From Bacillota bacterium (GTDB taxonomy: Bacteria; Bacillota; Clostridia; Oscillospirales; Acutalibacteraceae): a stretch of DNA of 64,000 nucleotides. Under the pieces are notes generated by a model that was given only the letters and a program-made list of their open reading frames with translations, was not told the DNA's origin and made no database searches. Where the stretch lies: positions 186,001-250,000 of the forward strand of contig JAEYPT010000008.1 of NCBI GenBank assembly GCA_023410445.1, read 5' to 3'. The position numbers and the translations under genes were made by a program. Each line of letters starts with the position of its first letter. Positions within the stretch are counted from its first letter, which is position 1. This document shows positions 24,532 through 33,625 of this stretch, one piece after another.

Positions 24532-25458
24532 TTATCGTATTCTGGACTTCGGGTCAAGAGCATCGCGAAGTCCGTCGCCAAACAGATTGAATGCAAGAAC
24601 CGTGAGGGTGATCGCTATGCCCGGGAAAACCAGCGTATAGGGTGCCGAGAAAATAAATCCTCTTGCACGGCCAAGCATGTCGCCCCATTCGGCGAAGGGT
24701 GGCTGAACGCCCAGCCCAAGAAAACCGAGGGCTGCCGTGTCGAGAATTGCGGAGGAAACGCCGAGCGTTGCCCGGACTACGATGGAGGACATGACGTTGG
24801 GAAGGATGTGACGGAAAATGATGCGTCCGTCCTTATTCCCGATGACCCGCGCGGCCTGCACATAGTCGTTTTCCTTGGCTGAAAGAATGCTGCCGCGAAC
24901 AATGCGCGCATATTCCGGAATCGAAACAAGGCCGATCGCGATGACCGCCTTATCGATGCCCTTTCCAAGCGCCGCCATAAACGCAATGGCAAGCAAAATC
25001 GAGGGAATGGCAAGCATCATATCCATGCAGCGCATGATAACGGTGTCAATTTTTCCGCCCTTGTAGCCTGCGATGGAGCCGAAAACAACTCCGATCGTCA
25101 TGGAGATGGCCACAGCCGCAATTCCGACGAACAGGGAGATTTTGGTCCCGTCAAGCACACGGCTGAAAATATCCCGGCCCAGCTGATCCGTACCGAACCA
25201 GTGCTGAGCGTTGGGCGAAATAAAGCTTTTCGTCATGTCGGAATAGTTCGGATCATAAGGCAGAATCTGCTTATGCATCAATTCGCTGACCCAGATAACA
25301 AGCGCTAGAACAGCAAGAACCAGAATTAGGCACATTCCTGCAACTGCTACCTTATTGGCTTTCAGCGAATCCCACATCGCCGCAATCTGCGATTCCGGCT
25401 TATCCGCACCGGATACAGCCTGTACCGGTTTCTTGCTGTCCGTTTGTAAATCGTTCAT
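24532..25458 (-). CDS. Di/oligopeptide ABC transporter permease (DppC/OppC type)
   Basis: Membrane subunit of 308 residues. A soluble N-terminus (1-30) is followed by TM1 (VAVAGMCLILVLAVLALVIWV), the OppC-family signature HWFGTDQLGRDIFSRVLDG (about 88-106) and five further membrane helices. The EAA-type loop for ATPase contact is AARVIGNKDGRIIFRHILPN. It starts 6 bases after the first permease gene. Confidence 0.93.
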   Translation of the reverse strand: MNDLQTDSKKPVQAVSGADKPESQIAAMWDSLKANKVAVAGMCLILVLAVLALVIWVSELMHKQILPYDPNYSDMTKSFISPNAQHWFGTDQLGRDIFSRVLDGTKISLFVGIAAVAISMTIGVVFGSIAGYKGGKIDTVIMRCMDMMLAIPSILLAIAFMAALGKGIDKAVIAIGLVSIPEYARIVRGSILSAKENDYVQAARVIGNKDGRIIFRHILPNVMSSIVVRATLGVSSAILDTAALGFLGLGVQPPFAEWGDMLGRARGFIFSAPYTLVFPGIAITLTVLAFNLFGDGLRDALDPKSRIR

Positions 25459-25464
25459 ACAGGC

Positions 25465-26484
25465 TTACCCTTCTTTCTTCGATGAATATTTAATGCGCGG
25501 ATCCAGGAACGCATAGAGGATGTCCACTGCAAGGTTGACCAGAACATAGACTACAGCCACCAGCAGAACAACACCCTGCACCACCGGGAAATCTGACTTC
25601 AGAATGCAGTTGACCGTGTAGGCACCGATTCCGGGCCAGGAGAAAACGGTCTCCGTCAACACAGCGCCGCCAAGCAAGCTGCCGAACTGAAGCCCGATCA
25701 CCGTCACGATTGGAATCAGGGCGTTCCGTAAGGCATGTTTTTTAATGACTTTACCGGAAGCAAGCCCCTTGGCTCTCGCCGTACGGATATAATCCTGGCC
25801 GAGGCATTCCAGCATGCTGGAACGTGTCATACGCGTGATAATCGCCATGGAATACATGCCGAGTGCCAGAGCCGGCAGCAAAATGTGCCGGAGCGCATCC
25901 ACAAGAGCATCCGTATCCCCCGCCGCGATCGAATCGATGATGTTGAAGCCGGTAATGGTATCCGGCTGAAGCAGCGGGTCCAGCCGTCCGGTGGACGGCA
26001 GCCAGTGAAGCGTACCGGAGAAAAGGATAATCAGCAGAATACCGAGCCAGAAGATCGGCATGGATACGCCGATCAGGGCAAGAATTCTTCCGCCGTTATC
26101 GAAGATGGAGTTCTTTTTCACCGCGGAGACGACACCGATGAGGATGCCGAAAACGGAAGCAAACAGAATAGCCGCAATTGCCAGTTCAATGGTGGCAGGA
26201 AAACGGGAGAAAATTTCCTGCGTAACAGGAGCCTTTGTATAAAAGGAATTCCCAAGATCGCCCGTTACCGCGCCTTTTATGTAGTTGACATATTGGAGCC
26301 AGACTGGGTCGTTCAGGCCGTTCGCCTGCCGCCACGCCTGAATCGATTCTCTCGTAGCGTGTTCGCCGAGAACGATCGGAGCCGGGTCTGGAGAAAAGAC
26401 GCGCATAATCAGGAATACAATGATCGAAACACCGATCAGAACGGGAATCAGCATCAAAATACGCTTGATAATATATTTTATCAT
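25465..26484 (-). CDS. Di/oligopeptide ABC transporter permease (DppB/OppB type)
   Basis: Membrane subunit of 339 residues, started at MIKYIIKRIL where GAAAGG lies upstream; the in-frame extension to 26565 has no start signal. TM1 is MLIPVLIGVSIIVFLIMRVF, followed by the DppB-type external domain with FSRFPATIELAIAA and the EAA loop YIRTARAKGLASGKVIKKHALRNALIP. The order binding protein, DppB, DppC, DppD, DppF is standard. Hairpins lie between it and the binding-protein gene. Confidence 0.93.
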   Translation of the reverse strand: MIKYIIKRILMLIPVLIGVSIIVFLIMRVFSPDPAPIVLGEHATRESIQAWRQANGLNDPVWLQYVNYIKGAVTGDLGNSFYTKAPVTQEIFSRFPATIELAIAAILFASVFGILIGVVSAVKKNSIFDNGGRILALIGVSMPIFWLGILLIILFSGTLHWLPSTGRLDPLLQPDTITGFNIIDSIAAGDTDALVDALRHILLPALALGMYSMAIITRMTRSSMLECLGQDYIRTARAKGLASGKVIKKHALRNALIPIVTVIGLQFGSLLGGAVLTETVFSWPGIGAYTVNCILKSDFPVVQGVVLLVAVVYVLVNLAVDILYAFLDPRIKYSSKKEG

Positions 26485-26548
26485 CTGCAACAACCTTTCC
26501 GCCTTTGGCATTTGCCTCAAAACAGAACGATTTTTCTGTCCTGAAGCA

Positions 26549-26636
26549 AATGCCATGCGGCGCATGGCATATATAGGAAAAACCGGCCTTTAAAACAGGC
26601 CTGCCGAGCACCGCTTTCGCGGCGCCCGGCAACACT
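26549..26636 (-). terminator. Intercistronic hairpins between binding-protein and permease genes
   Basis: Three inverted repeats lie in the gap. On the minus strand, GCCGGGCGCC...GGTGCTCGGC is followed by GGCC-N-GGCC with a T5 run (about 26578-26605), and ATGCCATGCGGCGCATGGCAT is at 26549-26570. This suits partial termination or 3'-end protection, so that more binding protein than permease is made. Confidence 0.55.
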
Positions 26637-26653
26637 GTCGAAAGTACGTTCAA

Positions 26654-28252
26654 TCAACCCTTGGAAACACCCGCAAGCGGTGTAATGCCTGTAACATGAT
26701 AATAGAAATCATGAATATTCGGGCGGTAGCCGCAAAGCGTCTGGGAGTGAGAAATCGGGAGCCATACGGCATCCTTCGCAGCGATCTTCTCAAGCTGGGT
26801 ATAGATCGCGTTGCGTGCGGCGCCTTCCGGAGTTGCTGTGCCTTTGGCAATCAGCTTGTTATATTCCGGATTCTTGTAGAGAGCGACGTTCTGGGAAGGA
26901 TCGTCGACGGCCATCAGGTTCATAAAGTTATCCGGGTCGCCGTTGTCGCCCGTCCAGCCGTAGAAGCAGGCATCGTAGCCGCCTTCTTTGACTTTGCTCT
27001 TGTAGGTCGTCCAGTCATAGGAATCGATCTTGCAGGTAACGCCAACCTTGGAAAGGTATCCCTGAATAGCTTCCGCGAGTGCCTGGCCGTTCGCCGTGTT
27101 ATAAGGCCTCGGGTTCGAATAGGTGATCATGTGGATGGTCGTCACACCGGCAGCCTTCAGCGTTGCGGCGGCAGCAGTCGCGTCATAGGGAACCTGAGCG
27201 ATGCTCTTGTCATAACCGTCCATGAAGGTAGGCATAATGGAAGTAGCAGGATCGGAATAGCCTTTGTAAAGGCTCTTGACCAGTTCCGGAACATTGACCG
27301 CCTGAGAAACGGCAGCACGAACCTTCGGATCGTTAAACGGCTTTTTGCTGGTGTTATAAGCCATATAATTGATCGTCATGCCGGAAGCCTGAAACAGCTT
27401 GTTGCCCGCGCCCGTGATCTGGCTGACAACCGTTGCGTCAATTCCGTCGATCATATCCGCTTCGCCGTTGTTCAGAGCAACAACACGTGCGGAGTTATCG
27501 GCAATGAATTTGAAGATAACGTTTTTGGTCTTGGCTTTATCGCCCCAGTAATTGTCATTGCGGACCAGAACGACATCCTCGCCCTTGTCCCAACGGACAA
27601 ACTTGTAGGGACCGGTGCCGACCGGTGCCTGATTGACGTTGTTGCTGTTGGCCTGAAGTGCCTTCGGGCTGACCATCGGTGCACCGAACACCATGGCCAG
27701 ATTCTTCAGGAACGGTGTGCAGGGAGCGCTCATGGTAATCTTAACCGTGCTCTTGTCAACCGCTTCCACGCTCTTTACAGAGCCGAAGACGAAAGAAGCA
27801 TAGGACATATCTTTGGTCACTTTCGGTGGAAGCTGACGGTCAATGTTGAACTTAACCGCAGCGGCGTCAAAGTCTGTTCCATCCTGGAATTTTACGCCCT
27901 GACGAAGCTTAAAGGTGTAGGTAAGCCCGTCGCTGCTGACTGTGTAGCTCTCAGCGAGGCAGGGCTCCACTTTCGTGGAATCTTTTGCATATTTGAGCAG
28001 GCCTTCGTAAATATTGCAGGTAACCTTGGCGGATTCACCGTCATCGACCAGCGCCGGATCAAGGCCGCGCGGCTCAGAACCCTGAGCGTAAACCAGTGTG
28101 TCATTTGCCTTAGTCTTTGCCGTAGACGCGGTTCCGGTTCCGGACCCGGAAGCAGTACCCGTTGATTTGCTGCCGCAGCCGGAAAATGTGGCTGCTGCGA
28201 TTACACCGGCTAATACTGCCGCTGTAATCCGTTTCCAGCGATTCTTTTTCAT
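26654..28252 (-). CDS. Peptide ABC transporter substrate-binding lipoprotein
   Basis: Solute-binding protein of family 5, about 532 residues. The start MKKNRWKRITAAVLAG follows a GGAGAG site and gives a lipoprotein signal ending in TFSGCG (Cys about residue 23). A Ser/Thr/Gly linker follows, then the SBP_bac_5 fold: LVYAQGSEPRGLDPALVDDGES, the family signature around ESYTVSSDGLTYTFKLRQGVKFQDGTDFDA, and DACFYGWTGDNGDPDNFMNL near the C-terminus, which is typical of dipeptide-binding DppA/OppA relatives. It is first in the operon, behind a good promoter. Whether it binds di- or oligopeptides is open. Confidence 0.92.
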   Translation of the reverse strand: MKKNRWKRITAAVLAGVIAAATFSGCGSKSTGTASGSGTGTASTAKTKANDTLVYAQGSEPRGLDPALVDDGESAKVTCNIYEGLLKYAKDSTKVEPCLAESYTVSSDGLTYTFKLRQGVKFQDGTDFDAAAVKFNIDRQLPPKVTKDMSYASFVFGSVKSVEAVDKSTVKITMSAPCTPFLKNLAMVFGAPMVSPKALQANSNNVNQAPVGTGPYKFVRWDKGEDVVLVRNDNYWGDKAKTKNVIFKFIADNSARVVALNNGEADMIDGIDATVVSQITGAGNKLFQASGMTINYMAYNTSKKPFNDPKVRAAVSQAVNVPELVKSLYKGYSDPATSIMPTFMDGYDKSIAQVPYDATAAAATLKAAGVTTIHMITYSNPRPYNTANGQALAEAIQGYLSKVGVTCKIDSYDWTTYKSKVKEGGYDACFYGWTGDNGDPDNFMNLMAVDDPSQNVALYKNPEYNKLIAKGTATPEGAARNAIYTQLEKIAAKDAVWLPISHSQTLCGYRPNIHDFYYHVTGITPLAGVSKG

Positions 28253-28334
28253 AAAAAACGCTCTCCTTTTCATTTCAAGCAAAGGACGCCCGACAAGTTT
28301 AATATGTCAAGCGTGGCATATTGAACAAGCACTT

Positions 28335-28363
28335 ATTTTAGCACAATAACACTTTTTTTTCAA
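28335..28363 (-). promoter_or_regulatory. Promoter of the peptide transporter operon
   Basis: Minus-strand TTGAAA (28363-28358) and TAAAAT (28340-28335) with a 17-bp spacer, in an AT-rich region about 85 bases before the start codon. Confidence 0.65.
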
Positions 28364-28468
28364 GTCTAAATCGGGTTGTACTGATTACAATTTTGCATAA
28401 TCATTGCAATAAAAATTTATTTTGTGATATTTATTGTCATAAATTAGAATTTTTTTATTCGAAAAAAC

Positions 28469-28496
28469 TTACCTTCCGACAATACAGGTGTATAAT
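28469..28496 (+). promoter_or_regulatory. Promoter of the Xaa-Pro peptidase gene
   Basis: Plus-strand TTACCT (28469-28474) and TATAAT (28491-28496) with a 16-bp spacer. It diverges from the peptide transporter promoter 105 bases away; the AT-rich stretch between may hold shared control sites, but I could not match one. Confidence 0.6.
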
Positions 28497-28529
28497 AAAA
28501 AAAGATTTAGATTAGGAGATGCGAGAAAA

Positions 28530-29606
28530 ATGATACATCAAAAAAGGCTGGAACATGTGATCGAAAACATGAAGCAAAAGCACCTGAGTCAGATTATCGT
28601 GTCATCGACGGCCTCCATTTATTACCTTACGGATATCTGGATCGAACCGTTTGAGCGTCTGCTGGCGCTGTATATCCGGGACAACGGCGAAACCGTACTG
28701 TTCGCAAATGAAATTTTTGGGCTATCTCCACAGGACGGGATGAAACTCTCCACTCATACGGACTGTAATAATCCCGTGGTTCAGCTTGCACAGACCGTAA
28801 AAGCCGGTGAAATTGGAATCGATAAATTCTGGTCCGCAAAATTTCTGATCGGCCTGATGGACCTGCGGAAAGACATTCAGCCTGTAAACGGTTCTGAACC
28901 GGTGGATTTCGCCCGAATGCTAAAGGATGACGAAGAAATTCATGCCATGCGGAAAGCCTCGCGGATCAACGACAGCGTGGTTGAGCGGGCGATTGCTGCC
29001 ATACGCGAAGGAGTAAAGGAAACGGACCTTTCCGACCTAGTGGAGAAACAGTATGCGGAGAACGGCGGAAACCGCTCACCGGAAGGACAGCTGGTCTGCT
29101 TTGGGGCAAACGGCGCGGACCCGCATCATTTTCCGGAAAACGTTGAAATCAAAGAGGGAGACTCCGTCATTCTCGATATCTTCAACCCCATCCGGCGCTA
29201 CTGGTGCGATATGACGCGTACGGTCTTTTTCCGGAGCGCAACCGAAGAACAGAAAAAAGTATATGAAACCGTCCTGAAGGCAAATCGGGCCGCTGAAAAC
29301 AAGATCCGTCCGGGACTGCTTCTGTGCGATTTTGACCGCGCTGCCCGTCAGGTAATTGAAGACGCCGGCTATGGGAAATACTTCACCCATCGGCTCGGCC
29401 ACGGAGCCGGTCTGGAATGCCATGAAATTCCGGACAACAGCGCCGCGAGCAAGGTTGTCGCTCAGCCCGGCATGGTTTTCTCCGTGGAGCCAGGTATCTA
29501 CCTGCCCGGTAAATTCGGCGTTCGAATCGAGGACCTCGTCCTTGTCACAGAAGACGGCTGCGAGGTGCTGAATCAGGCATCCAAGGAATTCCGGATCGTC
29601 GGCTGA
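28530..29606 (+). CDS. Xaa-Pro aminopeptidase (M24 family)
   Basis: Cytoplasmic metallopeptidase of 358 residues that removes N-terminal residues preceding proline. The start MIHQKRLEHV has AGGAG 10 bases upstream. Residues 1-125 are the creatinase N-domain (IVSSTASIYYLTDIWIEPFERL). The pita-bread catalytic domain follows, with its five metal ligands recognisable: Asp in ILDIFNPI and CDMTRT, His in HRLGHGAGLECHE, and Glu in SVEPGIY and RIEDLVLV. It is divergent from the peptide importer, so it may digest imported peptides. Confidence 0.92.
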   Translation: MIHQKRLEHVIENMKQKHLSQIIVSSTASIYYLTDIWIEPFERLLALYIRDNGETVLFANEIFGLSPQDGMKLSTHTDCNNPVVQLAQTVKAGEIGIDKFWSAKFLIGLMDLRKDIQPVNGSEPVDFARMLKDDEEIHAMRKASRINDSVVERAIAAIREGVKETDLSDLVEKQYAENGGNRSPEGQLVCFGANGADPHHFPENVEIKEGDSVILDIFNPIRRYWCDMTRTVFFRSATEEQKKVYETVLKANRAAENKIRPGLLLCDFDRAARQVIEDAGYGKYFTHRLGHGAGLECHEIPDNSAASKVVAQPGMVFSVEPGIYLPGKFGVRIEDLVLVTEDGCEVLNQASKEFRIVG

Positions 29607-29631
29607 ACCGAGCGCAGCAGGGCCGCTAAGT

Positions 29632-29671
29632 AAAAAGAATCGGGATGCAAATTGCATCCCGATTTCTTTTT
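29632..29671. terminator. Bidirectional terminator between the peptidase gene and accA
   Basis: AAAAAGAATCGGGATGCAA (29632-29650) pairs with the sequence ending at 29671 around a minimal loop. The stem overlaps the accA stop codon and closes both convergent units. Confidence 0.85.
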
Positions 29672-30452
29672 ACTTGGTCGGAAACGCTCCGAACTTCCGG
29701 AAACGCTCATAGCGCTGCTGAATCAGCATTTCCCGATCCTCTGGGAGCTTTTCCGCAATAAAACGACTGAGCAGGGTTTTGAGGTCCCCGCAGAGACGTT
29801 CAAAATCGTCGGATTCCGGAACAATGCGCTCGATGACATCCATCGACTTCAGGTCCTGCGCCGTGATTTTCAGGCACTGGGCCGCCTCTTTCACTTTGGA
29901 GCTGTCCTTCCAGAGGATACTGGCGCATCCCTCCGGGGAAATGACGGAATAGACGGCGTTTTCCAGCATCCACACCTCGTCTGAAACGGCGAGAGCAAGC
30001 GCGCCGCCGCTTCCGCCCTCCCCGACAAAGATGGAAACAACCGGAGTGCGGAGGGTCATCATCTCCATCAGATTCTCCGCGATGGATTGGCCTTCCCCGC
30101 GTTCCTCCGCCGAAATGCCGCAGTAAGCTCCCGCGGTATCCACAAAGCAGATGACCGGGCGGCCGAATTTTTCCGCAAGCTTCATCTGGCGCAGCGCCTT
30201 CCTGTAACCTTCCGGATGGGCGGAACCGAAATTGCGGCGCACCTTGTCCTTGGTATCCGAGCCCTTTTCATGGGCGATCACCGTAACCGGAACGCCGTTC
30301 AGACGCGCAATTCCCGCCACGATTGCTTTGTCGTCTCCGAAGCGGCGGTCGCCGTGCATCTCAACGAAATCCTCAAAAACCTGCCTCACATAGGAAAGTC
30401 CGGTGGGCCTCCCCTTTGCGCGCGCGGCGGTCAGTCTGTCAAATGCCTCCAT
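29670..30452 (-). CDS. accA: Acetyl-CoA carboxylase carboxyltransferase subunit alpha
   Basis: Alpha subunit of the carboxyltransferase that moves CO2 from biotin to acetyl-CoA, making malonyl-CoA. It has 260 residues, shorter than the E. coli protein because the N-terminal segment is reduced, as in many Clostridia. Motifs include HGDRRFGDDKAIV, GSAHPEGYRKALR, FVDTAGAYCGISAEERGEGQSIAENL and VGEGGSGGALALAV with the oxyanion-hole glycines. It is the last gene of the fatty-acid operon, 3 bases after accD. Confidence 0.95.
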   Translation of the reverse strand: MEAFDRLTAARAKGRPTGLSYVRQVFEDFVEMHGDRRFGDDKAIVAGIARLNGVPVTVIAHEKGSDTKDKVRRNFGSAHPEGYRKALRQMKLAEKFGRPVICFVDTAGAYCGISAEERGEGQSIAENLMEMMTLRTPVVSIFVGEGGSGGALALAVSDEVWMLENAVYSVISPEGCASILWKDSSKVKEAAQCLKITAQDLKSMDVIERIVPESDDFERLCGDLKTLLSRFIAEKLPEDREMLIQQRYERFRKFGAFPTK

Positions 30453-30455
30453 GGG

Positions 30456-31319
30456 TCAGCCCCTCCTTTCATGAAGTGACAGCAGGTTCGCTAAGTAATC
30501 CTTCTGCCTGCTCCGCACGACAATGTCGTCCAGAAAGCCCTTTTCGAACAGGAATTCAGCCCTCTGGAAATCCGGAGGAAGCTTCTGGCGGATCGTCTGC
30601 TCGATGACCCGCGGCCCCGCAAACCCGATCAGGGCTTTCGGCTCCGCAAGAATGATGTCCGCCTCCATGGCAAAGCTGGCGGTCACGCCGCCTGTGGTTG
30701 GGTCGGTCAGCACAGCGACGTAAAGATTGCCTTTGTCGCTGTGCCGTTTGACTGCGCCGCTGGTTTTCGCCATCTGCATCAGGGAGAGAATCCCTTCCTG
30801 CATTCTTGCCCCGCCGGAAACGGTATAACCGATAACCGGGAGAGAATGCTCCGTCGCGTACTCAAACAGCCGGGTGATTTTTTCACCGACTACGGTTCCC
30901 ATGCTGCCCATCATAAAAAACGGTTCCATGACAAAAAGGCAGCAGGAAAATCCGCCGATCGTGGCTGTGCCGCACACGACCCCTTCTTTTTCCGCGCTTT
31001 CCAGATGCGCGTGCCAGAGCTTTTTATCATAACCGGGAAAATTCAGCAGATTTCGGGCGCGCAGATCGGCGTCCATTTCCTGAAAACTGTCCGTGTCCGC
31101 AACCATACCGATGCGCTGCCGCGCGTTCATTCGGAAATGATGCCCACATTTCGGGCAGACATGGAACCGTTCGTCCAGTTCCCCGTTCAGGAGAAACGAT
31201 TTGCAGGACGGACAGGACACGCACATCTCATCTGGAATATCCGGCTGCGAATTCTTTGAATGCCGGTCGAACCATTCCAGCGTGTTCAAAGGCTTTTTGA
31301 ATAAATCCTTGTTCAGCAT
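30456..31319 (-). CDS. accD: Acetyl-CoA carboxylase carboxyltransferase subunit beta
   Basis: Beta subunit of the carboxyltransferase, 287 residues. The four-cysteine zinc ribbon is at CPSCKS and CPKCGHHFR (about 37-62), followed by the crotonase-like core with TGGVTASFAMEADIILAEPKALIGFAGPRVIEQTIRQKLP. The start overlaps the end of accC by 7 bases, and accA follows with 3 bases between, keeping the two subunits in equal amounts. Confidence 0.95.
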   Translation of the reverse strand: MLNKDLFKKPLNTLEWFDRHSKNSQPDIPDEMCVSCPSCKSFLLNGELDERFHVCPKCGHHFRMNARQRIGMVADTDSFQEMDADLRARNLLNFPGYDKKLWHAHLESAEKEGVVCGTATIGGFSCCLFVMEPFFMMGSMGTVVGEKITRLFEYATEHSLPVIGYTVSGGARMQEGILSLMQMAKTSGAVKRHSDKGNLYVAVLTDPTTGGVTASFAMEADIILAEPKALIGFAGPRVIEQTIRQKLPPDFQRAEFLFEKGFLDDIVVRSRQKDYLANLLSLHERRG

Positions 31320-32665
31320 AGTTTGCCTGCCTTCTCAAGCTTTTCCAGAAAATCCGTATGGTAATTTCCGGAACGGAAATCCGGCTGATTCATAATATTC
31401 ATATGCATCTCGCCGTTGGTTTTTATTCCCTCAATCACCAGCTCGCAGAGCGCGGCCTTCATCTTCCGGATCGCTTCCTCCCGCGTCGGGGCATAAACGA
31501 CCAGCTTTCCGACCAGGGAATCATAGAACGGCGGAACGGAATAATCCTGATAAAGCGCGGTGTCGAAGCGCACCCAAGGCCCGCCCGGCGTATGGAGCAG
31601 CGTAATGCGGCCACTGCTCGGGCGGAATTTCTGCGACGGGTCCTCCGCATTGATGCGGCATTCGATGGCGCAGCCGGAAACGCGCACGTCTTCCTGAACG
31701 AAACCGAGCTCCAGCCCCGCCGCAATGCGGATCTGCCACTTGACGAGATCGATTCCCGTAACCATTTCGGTCACGGCATGCTCTACCTGCAGCCGGGTAT
31801 TCATTTCCATAAAATAGACGTTCTGTTCGCGGTCCATCAGGAATTCTACCGTTCCGGCGTTGGTATAGCCGGCCGCCTTTGCAGCCTGCACGGCGTAGGA
31901 AATTAATTTCTGCCGGGTGCGTTCGCTGATCGAAGAGGCGGGGCTTTCCTCCACCAGCTTCTGATGCTTGCGCTGTACGGAGCATTCGCGCTCCCCGAGG
32001 ACGACGCAGTGCCCTTTTGTGTCGCAAAGGAGCTGCACCTCGATATGTTTTGCGGGATACAGATATTTTTCCAGATAGACGGCGCCGTCGCCGAACGAAT
32101 TTTTGGCTTCCGCCGAAGCGGTAAGAAACGCCTTCTCAAAATCCTCCGGACGGTCAACCTGACGAATTCCGTTTCCGCCGCCGCCGCTCCGTGCCTTGAT
32201 GAGCAGTGGATACCCGATTTTTTCGGCCTCCGCTTTGGCCTGCTCTACATTTTCCACCATTTCGCTGCCGGGAATAACCGGAACCCCGGCCTCCTGCATG
32301 GTGCGGCGCGCCATGTCCTTATCCCCCATTTTTGCAATGACGCCGGAGGAAGGACCGATAAAGGCGATACGGCACTTTTCGCAAAGGGCCGCGAATTTCG
32401 AGTTCTCGGAAAGCAGACCATACCCCGGGTGAATGGCACCGGCGCCGGTTACCTCCGCAGCCGAGATGATCGCCGCAATATTCAGGTAGCTATCCCTTAC
32501 GGGCGCAGGCCCGATGCAGACGCTTTCATCGGCAAGGCTGACATGCAGAGCATCCCGGTCCGCCTCGGAAAAAACCGCGACGGTGGCAATGCCCATTTCC
32601 TTGCAAGCGCGGATGATCCGGACGGCAATCTCCCCGCGGTTCGCAATCAGTATTTTGGAAAACAA
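31313..32665 (-). CDS. accC: Biotin carboxylase subunit of acetyl-CoA carboxylase
   Basis: ATP-dependent carboxylation of the biotin on AccB. The TTG at 32665 is the preferred start: GGGGGAG lies 7 bases upstream and the protein then begins FSKILIANRGEIAVRIIRA, as is normal for AccC (about 450 residues). The ATP-grasp domain has KARSGGGGNGIR (Gly-rich loop), EKYL, CSVQRKHQKLVEESPA and the catalytic MEMNTRLQVEHAVTE. The longer in-frame start overlaps the fabZ end and has no ribosome site. Confidence 0.95.
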   Translation of the reverse strand: MFSKILIANRGEIAVRIIRACKEMGIATVAVFSEADRDALHVSLADESVCIGPAPVRDSYLNIAAIISAAEVTGAGAIHPGYGLLSENSKFAALCEKCRIAFIGPSSGVIAKMGDKDMARRTMQEAGVPVIPGSEMVENVEQAKAEAEKIGYPLLIKARSGGGGNGIRQVDRPEDFEKAFLTASAEAKNSFGDGAVYLEKYLYPAKHIEVQLLCDTKGHCVVLGERECSVQRKHQKLVEESPASSISERTRQKLISYAVQAAKAAGYTNAGTVEFLMDREQNVYFMEMNTRLQVEHAVTEMVTGIDLVKWQIRIAAGLELGFVQEDVRVSGCAIECRINAEDPSQKFRPSSGRITLLHTPGGPWVRFDTALYQDYSVPPFYDSLVGKLVVYAPTREEAIRKMKAALCELVIEGIKTNGEMHMNIMNQPDFRSGNYHTDFLEKLEKAGKLC

Positions 32666-32684
32666 GGCTTCTCCCCCTACTCTT

Positions 32685-33095
32685 TCAGACGATGGCAAAC
32701 GAAAGCTCCGCCGTCACCGCCAGTTTTCCATCCACGGTGCCGCGGCCCTTCGCAAAATAAAACGGAGGCCGGCTCCGGGTCATGCTGCATTCCATCACCA
32801 ATGTGTCGCCCGGCTTGACCTGCTTTTTAAAACGGACTTTTTCCAGCCCGGTAAATAGCGGGGTGTGCCCCTTGACCTGATCGGCCAGAAGGATACTGCA
32901 AGTCTGTGCCACCATTTCGCACTGGATTACCCCGGGGACAATCGGATTCCCCGGAAAATGGCCCTGAATAAAATATTCATCGCCCTTAATCGTATATTTG
33001 CCCACCGCGAGATTTTCACCCTTGAGCTCCACCTCATCGAGCAGGAGCATCGGCTCCCGATGCGGCAGAATCTGCTTTAATTCTTCCCGATTCAT
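32685..33095 (-). CDS. fabZ: 3-hydroxyacyl-ACP dehydratase FabZ
   Basis: Dehydration of 3-hydroxyacyl-ACP in the elongation cycle. It has 136 residues with the start at MNREELKQILPHREPMLLLD. The hot-dog fold active-site pair is visible: His in GHFPGNPIVPGV and Glu in VIQCEMVAQ. The ribosome site is AGAAAGG. The longer frame to 33257 is antisense-like noise overlapping accB. Confidence 0.95.
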   Translation of the reverse strand: MNREELKQILPHREPMLLLDEVELKGENLAVGKYTIKGDEYFIQGHFPGNPIVPGVIQCEMVAQTCSILLADQVKGHTPLFTGLEKVRFKKQVKPGDTLVMECSMTRSRPPFYFAKGRGTVDGKLAVTAELSFAIV

Positions 33096-33159
33096 GCAAA
33101 ACGCCTTTCTCCGCGCCGGTATGATCCGCCGCCCCGCGCGGAAGGGCATGACGAAAAGC

Positions 33160-33597
33160 TCAGCGGACCTTGAACAGGGTCTGACCGTATTCGACCACCT
33201 GGCCGTTTTCCGCACAGACGGCCACAATTTCACCGTCCATGTCGGAATTGAGTTCATTTAAAAGTTTCATTGCTTCAATAACGCAGAGCACGTCGCCTTT
33301 TTTTACCTTGCTACCGACCTTTACAAAGGACTCGGCTTCCGGCGATGGCGCGGCATAAAATACGCCGACCAGCGGACTCTTGACCTCGCGGTAATTGGCG
33401 GGCTCTGCTCCAGTGTCCCCCGCCGCCTGCAGGGCAGTGGGAACGCTCGGCGGAACGACGGCCGGAACTGCCACCTGAGGAGCAACGGCAAGATCGCGCT
33501 CCAGACGGATCGTCTTGTCGCCCTCGGTAACCTCCAGGCAGGTGAGATCCGCTTCCCTCATGATTTTTGCCAGAGACTGTATTTCTTCCACCTTCAT
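33160..33597 (-). CDS. accB: Biotin carboxyl carrier protein of acetyl-CoA carboxylase
   Basis: Carrier subunit of 145 residues, start MKVEEIQSLAKIM with AAAGGGG upstream. The N-terminal helical part (1-45) binds the biotin carboxylase. A Pro/Ala/Val-rich linker (about 48-72, AVPAVVPPSVPTA) follows, and then the biotinyl domain with the biotinylated Lys in VIEAMKLLNELNSD (about 106-119). The usual EAMKMMNE is EAMKLLNE here, a mild change that keeps the Met-Lys pair. Confidence 0.94.
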   Translation of the reverse strand: MKVEEIQSLAKIMREADLTCLEVTEGDKTIRLERDLAVAPQVAVPAVVPPSVPTALQAAGDTGAEPANYREVKSPLVGVFYAAPSPEAESFVKVGSKVKKGDVLCVIEAMKLLNELNSDMDGEIVAVCAENGQVVEYGQTLFKVR

Positions 33598-33625
33598 GAA
33601 ATGAGGCCCCTTTCGATTCCTAAAA

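Noticed and set aside
26696..28165. Open frame of 489 codons antisense to the peptide-binding protein gene
   Set aside because: No ribosome site or known domain; the opposite frame is a typical SBP_bac_5 lipoprotein.
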